NCBI GenBank assembly: GCA_964487745.1
Contig: CAZASG010000005.1
Coordinates: 1-64,000 of the forward strand
Source of the DNA: Desulfolinea sp964487745
GTDB lineage: Bacteria > Chloroflexota > Anaerolineae > Anaerolineales > Villigracilaceae
Length of the DNA stretch: 64,000 nt
Reading direction: 5' to 3'
Shown one piece after another: positions 57,762 through 64,000 of this stretch. The position numbers and the translations under genes were made by a program. Position 1 is the stretch's first letter. Every line of letters starts with the position of its first letter. The notes under the pieces are model-generated. The model had not been told where the DNA came from. It searched no databases and saw nothing but the letters and a program-made list of their open reading frames with translations.

Positions 57762-58208
57762 ATGAAGAAAGTGTTTTTTGTTGTTTTGAGCATTGCTCTT
57801 GTTGCAGTTGGTTTATCCGCTTGCCAAACTGCTCCTGCAGGACCCCAGATTGAGATTTCTGGCACTTGGGGACGTCCCTCCCCGATGAAGGCCGGAAATG
57901 GGGCTGCATATATGCTCATCGAAAATACCGGCTCTGAAGGTGACAGGGTTGTCGCCGCGTACAGCGATGTAGCTGAGAATGTCGAGCTTCATGATATGAC
58001 CATGGAAGATGGCGTTATGACGATGTTCCATGTAGAAGATGGCTATGAAGTTCCTGCTGGTGGATCGGTTGAGCTGGCTCCCGGTGGCAAGCATGTTATG
58101 TTCATTGGCTTGTACGACAAACTTGAAGTTGGCCAGGTCGTGACCGTTGAACTTGAGTTTGAGAAATCGGGCAAGCAAACGATCGAGGTGGAAATCCGCG
58201 AAGAATAG
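57762..58208 (+). CDS. PCuAC family copper chaperone lipoprotein 2
   Basis: 148 residues. The lipobox is GLSAC, and AAGGAG lies 12 bases before the ATG. The PCuAC domain shows MLIENTGSEGDRVVAAYSDVAENVELHDMTMEDGVMTMFHVEDG and APGGKHVMF, the His/Met copper motif. It lacks the extra Cys of the copy at 53672. It shares the transcript of the DeoR-NosL regulator and ends at a strong terminator, so chaperone and sensor are expressed together. Confidence 0.9.
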   Translation: MKKVFFVVLSIALVAVGLSACQTAPAGPQIEISGTWGRPSPMKAGNGAAYMLIENTGSEGDRVVAAYSDVAENVELHDMTMEDGVMTMFHVEDGYEVPAGGSVELAPGGKHVMFIGLYDKLEVGQVVTVELEFEKSGKQTIEVEIREE

Positions 58209-58248
58209 AAAGAGGGTACTTCTACCCTTCTATTAGCATTTCCTCAAT

Positions 58249-58282
58249 GCAAGGCGCGCACCATATGGTGCGCGCCTTTATG
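58249..58282. terminator. Intrinsic terminator, perfect palindrome
   Basis: AAGGCGCGCACCAT / ATGGTGCGCGCCTT, 14-base perfect arms, followed by TATGTTT. A weaker hairpin AGGGTA-CTTC-TACCCT (58211-58226) precedes it. It serves the convergent genes on both sides. Confidence 0.75.
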
Positions 58283-58301
58283 TTTCTGGTACAGAGGGCT
58301 G

Positions 58302-59798
58302 CTATTTTCGCTTTATCCAGCTAAAGATAGCCAGCCCGGCAAAACTGACGAGCATTAAGAGACCGAAGCTGTCGCCTACCTGCGGGAAAGCTGTTTGCAC
58401 TGAGTCGATGGGGGTTAGTACCATTTGCTTGTTGCCCCATTCACCCTGGCTTTCTGTCTCGAATATATCGATGCGACTGACGACGCGCCCGTAGGCATCG
58501 GTAACGGAGGAGACACCTGCGCCAGTTTGGCGGAAGATGGACATGCCATTTTCAACTGCCCGGAAGGTGGACATATCGTTATGGATATCGCGGACTTCAT
58601 ACCAATCGTTGGATGGGACGAAGAGCAGATCTACGTCCTGTGCGCCAGCTTGTTTGATTGCTTCTGGGAAGTCGGCGTCCCAGCAGATGACGGCGCTGAG
58701 TTTGCCGTAGGGAGTATCTACGCTTTGGATTTCTCCGCTGCCCTGGAGTGAGCCTTCAAATTGTGAGCCGCCGAATTTGATATGTTCAAGGACGACGTCG
58801 CCATTGGGGTCGATGATCTGAACGATATTTTTGAAAGCTTCTTTACCGGTTGGATCAATGGTGACGGTAGGTAGGACGAGGTAGATGTTCTCTTTCTGGG
58901 TGAGTTGACCAGCGTCTGTGAGCAAGGTTGCTATATCTTCGGGGTAGCCGATCGCTGCGCCTTCTTGTAGGGAGACGATCTGTGCACCTCGCTGTGCCAG
59001 CTCACGGACGTGTTCAAGTTGGCGGTTGTTCAGGTCGCTGGTGGCAGCTTGGAAGGCGGTTCCGTCGCCGCTGTTGGCGAGCTCCATAATGGTGATGAGT
59101 TGATTTTCGGGCAGGGAGAAGCCGCCGATCATGACTTCCTGTTTGGGTGTGGGGGCGGAGAGTATTCTGCTGAAGCCGAACCCCAAGACCAAGATCATGA
59201 ACCCAGCATAAATCCAGGTGCCGACGCGGATTTTCGCGAAGCGGAAATCATTTTCCCAAAGATAATTGACGAAGCTGCCGAACCATCCGATAATGAAGGG
59301 GATACTCCATAGACCGGTAATGGAGGCGACTTGCATGATGGCTGTGAAGCCGGTTTGAGTGTAGCCTGCTGCGCCAAAGGTGCCGAAGGGGCTGCCGGAG
59401 CCGGAGAAGAAATCGAGGGCGGCGGCGCTGATGGGATAGATGAGGGTCAGCCAGAAGGGGGAGACTCCTGTGTTTGCCCAGCGGAGGTGGAAGCGGCGAT
59501 CCATAACGTAGGGGATCATGCCGAACAAGGAGGTGAAGCTGAAGAAGATCGGCTCGACGAACCCGCCCAAATAGTGCATAGCGGTGGCGTTGCGCCAGGC
59601 GAAGATGGTGGGGATGGTGGAAGCGGCCCAGAGTAAAAAGAAGGCGCTTTTGGTCTTGTCACTTTGGCGGTAGAAGCGTAGGGCGAAGATGGGGGCGATC
59701 CAAGCGGCGGCGGGAAATTGCCAGCGACCAATGACGAAGAAGGTTAGTACGGCGTAAATTACGAGCCAGAGAAGATTGAGATTTTTGTTGGTTTTCAT
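58302..59798 (-). CDS. Apolipoprotein N-acyltransferase-like membrane nitrilase
   Basis: 498 residues from ATG 59798 (AAGGAGC upstream). About seven membrane helices fill the first 230 residues. A carbon-nitrogen hydrolase domain follows with the Glu in VSLQEGAAIGYP, the Lys in LEHIKFGGSQFEG and the catalytic Cys in AVICWDADFPE. A last helix (LLMLVSFAGLAIFSW) ends the protein. This is the plan of Lnt, which adds the third acyl chain to lipoproteins. The hydrophobic part is shorter and the start differs from proteobacterial Lnt, so another acyl acceptor is possible. Many lipoproteins are encoded nearby. Confidence 0.8.
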   Translation of the reverse strand: MKTNKNLNLLWLVIYAVLTFFVIGRWQFPAAAWIAPIFALRFYRQSDKTKSAFFLLWAASTIPTIFAWRNATAMHYLGGFVEPIFFSFTSLFGMIPYVMDRRFHLRWANTGVSPFWLTLIYPISAAALDFFSGSGSPFGTFGAAGYTQTGFTAIMQVASITGLWSIPFIIGWFGSFVNYLWENDFRFAKIRVGTWIYAGFMILVLGFGFSRILSAPTPKQEVMIGGFSLPENQLITIMELANSGDGTAFQAATSDLNNRQLEHVRELAQRGAQIVSLQEGAAIGYPEDIATLLTDAGQLTQKENIYLVLPTVTIDPTGKEAFKNIVQIIDPNGDVVLEHIKFGGSQFEGSLQGSGEIQSVDTPYGKLSAVICWDADFPEAIKQAGAQDVDLLFVPSNDWYEVRDIHNDMSTFRAVENGMSIFRQTGAGVSSVTDAYGRVVSRIDIFETESQGEWGNKQMVLTPIDSVQTAFPQVGDSFGLLMLVSFAGLAIFSWIKRK

Positions 59799-59941
59799 AA
59801 GGTTGCTCCTTGTGGTCTGTTTTTTTAATTGCGCCGCTAGTGTAGATTTATTGTTGTGTTTGCACATCGTCCTTGTGGTGCGAGAATGCAGGACAAGGGG
59901 ACATTGTCCTTTTGTACAATGTGGATTTTTTACACTTAATG

Positions 59942-59947
59942 TACAAT
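59942..59947 (+). promoter_or_regulatory. -10 box of a probable leaderless promoter (histidine kinase)
   Basis: TACAAT lies six bases before the ATG at 59954 and no ribosome binding site is present. The palindrome TGTACA occurs here (59940-59945) and again 27 bases upstream (59913-59918), which may form a regulator site. Confidence 0.4.
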
Positions 59948-59953
59948 CGTGGC

Positions 59954-61174
59954 ATGGATACTATGACAGATCGCAAAAACAGCTTTGTGGTCCGACCTTT
60001 TTACATCTTCATCACTGTTTTGATGGGAATTTTCGGTTGGGTAAGTTTTTTAGCCTTTTGGCAGCAAGGGCAAGTACTTTATGCCCTTCTTTGTATTTTT
60101 TTAGCCGCTCTTCATATATCACTGTATTGGTTCAATTTGTCAAAGTTTGAAAATGATCGCTGGCGCATCTTCTATTATCTTGCACAGGCAAGCATAATTA
60201 TCATTTTTACGCTTTTACCGCATCCCAATGAAGCTTATGGTGGACTGAGTTTTGTTAGCTCTGCGACGATTACCATTATTGCAGAGGGATTAGGGCTTTG
60301 GGGCAATACCCGCCGCGCGCTTTATATTGGCTTATCGTTTGTGGTGCTTATGGTGGTGCTTTTTTCGCTCGAGGTTGAGCGTGCGATCTTATTTGATGTG
60401 CTTTCTCAGGTTTTGATCAACGGCACCTTTATCATCATGGCGGTTTTTATCTTGAATCAACAACTTAGGCTGCGTGAAAGGGCCGAAGAATTTGCCGAAG
60501 AACTAGAAAGTGCGAATGCCAAGCTGGCAGCCTACGCTGCACGCAACGAATCTCTGACTCTTCAATCTGAGCGAGAGCGCATGGCGCGTGAACTCCATGA
60601 TACGCTGGCGCAAGGCGTGGCCGGATTGGTGATGCAACTCGAAGCGATCAAGGCACATCAACAACAAGGTCAATATCTTGAAGCGGGGCAGGTTGTTACG
60701 CAGGCACTCTCCCGTGCGCGGAATACGCTCAAGGAATCACGCTCCGCGATAGAAGACCTGCGCAACGATATTTTTGATTTTCAGAAGACCGTTAAAGCAA
60801 TGCTCGAGCAGTTCAGCGCATCCAGTAAAACAAAATTTGAACTGGATTTAGCGTTAGATCCTGAGGCCCCACTCCCTCAACATGTTCAGCACCACGCGCG
60901 GCGGGTTTTATACGAAGCGTTAACGAATATTCAAAAGCATGCTCAGGCGAGCGTTGCTCATGTTGCGGCCATTCAACATAGTAATATGCTTGAACTTTGC
61001 ATAAGGGATGACGGTGTTGGCTTTAACGTCCAACGCCTCCCGGTGCACGGCTGTTTTGGTTTGCAGGGATTTCAAGAGCGTGCACAGTTGACTGATAGTC
61101 GATATATGCTGACTAGTTCCCTTAATGCAGGTACTATGATCGAGTTTGTTTTCCCCTTGGACACATATGACTAA
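59954..61174 (+). CDS. NarL/LiaS-type sensor histidine kinase
   Basis: 406 residues from ATG 59954; an alternative ATG lies at 59963. Six membrane helices (about 12-170) have short loops, so sensing is likely within the membrane. A coiled stretch leads to the HisKA_3 domain with phospho-acceptor His214 in RMARELHDTLAQGVAG. The ATPase shows YEALTNIQKHAQAS (N box), CIRDDGVGFN (G1) and GLQGFQERAQ (G2). It overlaps its response regulator by eight bases. The stimulus is unknown. Confidence 0.88.
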   Translation: MDTMTDRKNSFVVRPFYIFITVLMGIFGWVSFLAFWQQGQVLYALLCIFLAALHISLYWFNLSKFENDRWRIFYYLAQASIIIIFTLLPHPNEAYGGLSFVSSATITIIAEGLGLWGNTRRALYIGLSFVVLMVVLFSLEVERAILFDVLSQVLINGTFIIMAVFILNQQLRLRERAEEFAEELESANAKLAAYAARNESLTLQSERERMARELHDTLAQGVAGLVMQLEAIKAHQQQGQYLEAGQVVTQALSRARNTLKESRSAIEDLRNDIFDFQKTVKAMLEQFSASSKTKFELDLALDPEAPLPQHVQHHARRVLYEALTNIQKHAQASVAHVAAIQHSNMLELCIRDDGVGFNVQRLPVHGCFGLQGFQERAQLTDSRYMLTSSLNAGTMIEFVFPLDTYD

Positions 61175-61826
61175 TTCAATTCGCGTACTTGTCGTCGATG
61201 ATCATCTTATTATCCGTGAAGGGCTGCGGCTGATCTTTAACACCGTTCCCAATATAGAGTTAGTGGATGAAGCTCTCAATGGGCAGGAAGCCCTCGATAA
61301 AGTGGATGGCTGTAACCCCGACGTGGTGCTGATGGATCTGCAGATGCCTGTTATGGACGGTATTACCGCTATCGAGCATCTGCGTCGCTTCCACCCGGAA
61401 CTTGCTATCGTTATCTTGACCACCTACAAGGAGAACGACCTGATGTTGCGCGGTCTACAAGCTGGCGCGCGCGGTTATCTTCTCAAAGACTCTGACCGAG
61501 AAACACTCATTGAAACCATTCAGGCGGCTGCGAGTGGCAAAACCCTGATTGCCCCCGAGTTATTACAAAAAGTGCTTAACTATCGATCTCCTGAAGCGAC
61601 ACCCGCAGAAAAAACGGATAATCCGCTCTCTGAGCGTGAAAGCGAAGTTTTGCAATTGGTCGCGGAAGGTGCGCGGAACAAAGAGATCGCTTACAAATTG
61701 AACATCACCGAGCGTACAGTCAAGGCGCATCTCAGTCATATTTTTCAGAAGTTAAATGTTGATTCGAGGGCTGCTGCCGTTGCGGCCGGAGCGAAAGCCG
61801 AGATATTGTCGCTAAAAGATGCCTGA
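61167..61826 (+). CDS. NarL/LuxR family response regulator
   Basis: 219 residues from ATG 61167. The receiver domain has the acidic pair Asp11/Asp12, phospho-acceptor Asp57 in DVVLMDLQMPVMDG and the Lys of GYLLKDSD. The LuxR-type helix-turn-helix follows a linker: LSERESEVLQLVAEG, NKEIAYKLNITERTVKAHLSHIFQKL. It is the partner of the kinase just upstream. Its targets are not evident. Confidence 0.92.
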   Translation: MTNSIRVLVVDDHLIIREGLRLIFNTVPNIELVDEALNGQEALDKVDGCNPDVVLMDLQMPVMDGITAIEHLRRFHPELAIVILTTYKENDLMLRGLQAGARGYLLKDSDRETLIETIQAAASGKTLIAPELLQKVLNYRSPEATPAEKTDNPLSERESEVLQLVAEGARNKEIAYKLNITERTVKAHLSHIFQKLNVDSRAAAVAAGAKAEILSLKDA

Positions 61827-61844
61827 AATATTGATGGCAATATT
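61827..61844. other. Hairpin between convergent genes
   Basis: AATATTG-ATGG-CAATATT, seven-base perfect arms directly behind the response regulator stop. No T-run follows, so termination here would be weak. Confidence 0.3.
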
Positions 61845-62315
61845 ACCTGTCAGCGACACTTTTTTGGTGAGCGGGTGTCAGATCATTCAGTAGCGCCCCT
61901 TTTTTGCGAATGGCAACTTGGCAGATGTTAATATCAGGAGAGGCTTGAGATTTCAAGACTACAAACTCTCCGCCGATATGCTCGAGTAAGCGACGATCGT
62001 ATTCCATTAAACGGTAGCAAGCCTGAACATCGCCTGTATCGGTGACAGGGCAGGGCGCGTGGACTTCGGCAAACGCCGTATCCTCATCGATTTCGCGAAT
62101 GGGCACCATCCTGCGTCCCGGAAACATGCGCTGCCACTCTTGAGCGATTTCCTCCAATTCATCCTTTTCTTCCCCCTTTTTTAGCCATATTGTCAGATCA
62201 GCCAGTCGGCGCATCATCGTGCGAGTCAAAAAATTGAAGTAGGGTCTACGGGCAAAAAAACCCCGATGTTGAGTACTCTGTAAAACGTTCTAAGTGAGGT
62301 AAGCCTTTTTCTCAT
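61843..62315 (-). pseudogene. Cys-containing protein of unknown family, interrupted by a one-base frameshift
   Basis: The ATG at 62315 has AAGGAG seven bases upstream and begins MRKRLTSLRTFYRVLNIGVF, but the frame stops after 29 codons (TSIF, then TGA). One extra base in the six-base A/T run at 62228-62233 continues straight into the second frame (LTRTMMRRLADLTIWLKKGEE), which runs to 61843. The joined protein would have about 157 residues. The conserved-looking end holds HAPCPVTDTGDVQACYRLMEYDRR and SPDINICQVAIRKK, three cysteines that could form an active or metal site. I do not know the family. The start is four bases after the ABM gene stop. Confidence 0.6.
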
Positions 62316-62319
62316 GGAG

Positions 62320-62646
62320 CTACTCCTTCTCCCAGCCATAATCTCGTTCGACTTTTGCGATGCGCGTTTTATATTCGCTATACCAGGCATCTCTCCCTTG
62401 CTCTCTAGCGATGACGTGCTCCGCATTTTCCCTCCATGCCTTGATCGAATCCAAGTTTGCCCAATAAGAAACGGTGATACCCATACTTTCACGTGCTGAT
62501 TCCACACCAAGAAACCCCGGTTGTTCTGCGGCAAGTTCGACCATGCGAGTTGCCATCTCGCCGTAACCATTATCTCCATCCCTGCGGTGGGATGTAAAAA
62601 TTACGGCGTAATAAGGGGGCTTAGGAGTATTTGCAATTTCGAACAT
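62320..62646 (-). CDS. Antibiotic biosynthesis monooxygenase (ABM) domain protein
   Basis: 108 residues from ATG 62646 with AGGAG upstream. The alpha-beta barrel half shows YYAVIFTSHRRDG, then RMVELAAEQPGFLGVESARES, then ITVSYWANLDSIKAWRENAEHVIAREQGRDAWY. This is the pattern of ABM proteins that act as cofactor-free oxygenases, heme-degrading enzymes or simple dimeric binders. The substrate is unknown. It is cotranscribed with the frameshifted gene that follows. Confidence 0.85.
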   Translation of the reverse strand: MFEIANTPKPPYYAVIFTSHRRDGDNGYGEMATRMVELAAEQPGFLGVESARESMGITVSYWANLDSIKAWRENAEHVIAREQGRDAWYSEYKTRIAKVERDYGWEKE

Positions 62647-62692
62647 GAGAGCTCCTATCAAAAAAGGTCACCATTTTAGTAACCCTTCCATT

Positions 62693-63706
62693 CTAGCCTT
62701 CATTCACCATCAGAACAATCCGCCCCTTTACTGCCGCCTGCTTGATCAGCTTATGCGCTTCGGTGGCGTCTTCGAGTTTCATGCGCCGCGCGATGGTGGG
62801 CTTGATCTTCCCTTCTGCCAGCAATCTGAAAAGCGCGCCCAAGTCTTCCTTGAACCATTCGGGCTCCTTCTTCCGTAAGTCGCCGATCGAGTAAAAAGAT
62901 GTTTTGCGCCCATTTGGCAGAATATTCCACAAAGCGACCTTCGTGAATGTTATTGGCACACTGTCGCCGCCTTTGCCCATCGCGTCATCATAAAAACCAT
63001 AGGGGATAAGGATGCCGCCTTTACGCAGCGAATCGAAGGAACGCTTGAAATGGTCGCCGCCGATGAAGTCGAAGATCGCATCGCACCCGCCTTCGGCTTG
63101 CATCCGCGCAACGAAATCTTCTTTGGTGTAATCAATATGCACTGCACCCAGCCCCTCGACCAGCTCCTTCTTCGATGCAGATGCTGTGCCGAATGTCTTC
63201 AGGTCAAGTAGTTTGCCGAGTTGTAGTAAGGCTGTTCCGACCGCACCACCTGCCCCGTGGACGAGGATCGTCTGCCCGCGTTCGATTTTTGCCAAACGGT
63301 GAAGCATCTGGTAAGCGGTGACGTAGGATAAAACCAAACTCACGGCATCCGCAGGTGCGAGGGAATCAGGCACGGGCACGAGCGCTTCGGCGGGCCGCAG
63401 CATATATTCGGTGTATGCGCCCCAAACGGTCAGATCCGCAACTTTTTGTCCGACATCCAATCCCCTCACATCTGCGCCGAGTTCGTCAACCACGCCGACC
63501 ATGTCGTAACCGGGAGAGAGCGGCGGCTCCTCCTTGAATCCGTAATAGATCCCCTTGCGGACGAGTGTGTCGGTAAATGAGGCGCTGGCAGCAAGTACTT
63601 TTACGCGTACTTCGCCTGCGCCAGGTTTAGGAAGATTTTCTTCTGTAACAACCTGTAATACATCTGGGCTGCCAAATTCGTTAAGAATAACTTTTTTGTA
63701 GCTCAT
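62693..63706 (-). CDS. Zinc-free MDR oxidoreductase, quinone reductase-like
   Basis: 337 residues from ATG 63706 (GGAGC upstream). The start KKVILNEFGSPDVLQVVTEENLPKPGAGEVRVKVLAAS and the NADPH loop TILVHGAGGAVGTALLQLGKLL are typical of the quinone oxidoreductase (Qor-like) branch. The zinc-binding cysteines of alcohol dehydrogenases are absent. FIGGDHFKRSFDSLRKGGILIPYG and the C-terminal LEDATEAHKLIKQAAVKGRIVL complete the family pattern. It reduces quinones, enones or similar carbonyls with NADPH. Confidence 0.87.
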   Translation of the reverse strand: MSYKKVILNEFGSPDVLQVVTEENLPKPGAGEVRVKVLAASASFTDTLVRKGIYYGFKEEPPLSPGYDMVGVVDELGADVRGLDVGQKVADLTVWGAYTEYMLRPAEALVPVPDSLAPADAVSLVLSYVTAYQMLHRLAKIERGQTILVHGAGGAVGTALLQLGKLLDLKTFGTASASKKELVEGLGAVHIDYTKEDFVARMQAEGGCDAIFDFIGGDHFKRSFDSLRKGGILIPYGFYDDAMGKGGDSVPITFTKVALWNILPNGRKTSFYSIGDLRKKEPEWFKEDLGALFRLLAEGKIKPTIARRMKLEDATEAHKLIKQAAVKGRIVLMVNEG

Positions 63707-63716
63707 TTTTTGCTCC

Positions 63717-64000
63717 TTACTCTTTAAATAAACTTTCGATGAGTGCTGGTAATTGACCAATATCTTCTAGCTCATAATAATTATTTTTCCTGGCTTCTTC
63801 ATCGGATACATTTTCATGTGCCCAGGTGGTGCCGTTAGGAATATAGACCGCAGTCTCGCCAATGGCAGCAACGGGCAGGACATCTGACCTAAGGGAGTTG
63901 CCGACCATGAGAAAACGTTTTGATGCGATCTGGTATTTTTCGAGAAGGGCGCTGTAGGTTTTGCTGGTCTTTTCGCTAACGACTTCGACGTGGTCGAAGC
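63717..64000 (-). CDS. HAD family hydrolase, C-terminal part (runs off the window)
   Basis: 94 residues are visible up to the window edge. The lysine motif (VSEKTSKTY) and motif IV FLMVGNSLRSDVLPV identify a HAD phosphatase of the phosphoglycolate-phosphatase/COG1011 type. The end is AAIGETAVYIPNGTTWAHE. The N-terminal DxDxT motif lies beyond 64000. The stop is 10 bases before the MDR gene start, so the two probably share a transcript. Confidence 0.8.
   Translation of the reverse strand, partial: FDHVEVVSEKTSKTYSALLEKYQIASKRFLMVGNSLRSDVLPVAAIGETAVYIPNGTTWAHENVSDEEARKNNYYELEDIGQLPALIESLFKE

Noticed and set aside
1..64000. CRISPR arrays, rRNA genes, prophage or integrase modules
   Set aside because: No regularly spaced direct repeats, no rRNA sequence and no integrase or phage structural genes were found on reading through. 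The single tRNA (2607-2678) shows no attachment-site duplication that I could see.

Overview
The window looks like chromosomal DNA from a member of the Chloroflexota, most likely class Anaerolineae. The assignment is inferred from gene content, not from a marker gene. The clues are a folB-bypass type pterin synthase with a glutamate in the active site, a nickel superoxide dismutase paired with its maturation protease, giant GAF/HD-GYP sensors, cyclase-ATPase-TPR fusions, a RAYT transposase with dispersed palindromic repeats, and several start codons placed 6-8 bases after a -10 box with no ribosome binding site. Ni-SOD, a di-heme peroxidase and copper chaperones suggest exposure to oxygen.

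Layout. 1-7300 holds mostly minus-strand genes: a DUF3592 membrane protein, a 420-residue orphan, tRNA-Gly(UCC), an amino-acid racemase/DUF1611 (DgcN-like) pair, a polyprenyl diphosphate synthase and an anchored cysteine-peptidase-like protein. 7379-14030 is a plus-strand run. It begins with a DUF420 membrane protein, a CDP-alcohol phosphatidyltransferase and a MprF/YbhN-type membrane protein. A tight five-gene set follows: BchC-like dehydrogenase, PTPS homologue, GT4 glycosyltransferase, SAM methyltransferase and RibD-type reductase. I infer that this set makes a modified, probably glycosylated and methylated, pterin. 14482-21925 is a minus-strand row: a two-cyclase/ATPase/TPR protein, a NUDIX CoA pyrophosphatase, a zinc-ribbon protein, a lipoprotein, TrmI and a LysE exporter.

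22144-27942 carries an ABC-2 exporter with an MFS transporter, a deoxynucleoside kinase, a frameshifted AlkD-like gene and a small membrane protein. An AT-rich AlbA_2/Schlafen-like gene (27996-29009) looks acquired. 29121-36867 has DegV, a GT2 fusion, a ferredoxin, sodN-sodX, a phosphotransferase, the RAYT, a membrane TIR protein and a carotenoid-isomerase-like flavoprotein. 36908-45164 has two tandem secreted repeat proteins, a DUF4349 lipoprotein, MtaB, an ATP-grasp enzyme, an AlkA-type glycosylase and a THUMP/RlmL-type methyltransferase. 45401-46867 is a PLP enzyme of the cysteine synthase fold behind two copies of a GntR-like operator. 46943-53350 encodes a 2135-residue PAS/9xGAF/HD-GYP protein.

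53672-58208 is a compact extracytoplasmic copper and redox locus. It has two PCuAC copper-chaperone lipoproteins, two DsrE-like exported proteins with a CPVC motif, a di-heme cytochrome c peroxidase/MauG homologue, and a regulator joining a DeoR helix-turn-helix to a cysteine-rich NosL-like domain. 58302-64000 holds an Lnt-like acyltransferase/nitrilase, a NarL-type two-component pair, a frameshifted Cys-containing protein, an ABM monooxygenase, a quinone-reductase-like MDR enzyme and the end of a HAD hydrolase.

Three genes (near 2440, 27381 and 62230) read best if one base is restored. They are either recent lesions or indel errors in the assembly, so start and stop positions at those places should be treated as provisional.
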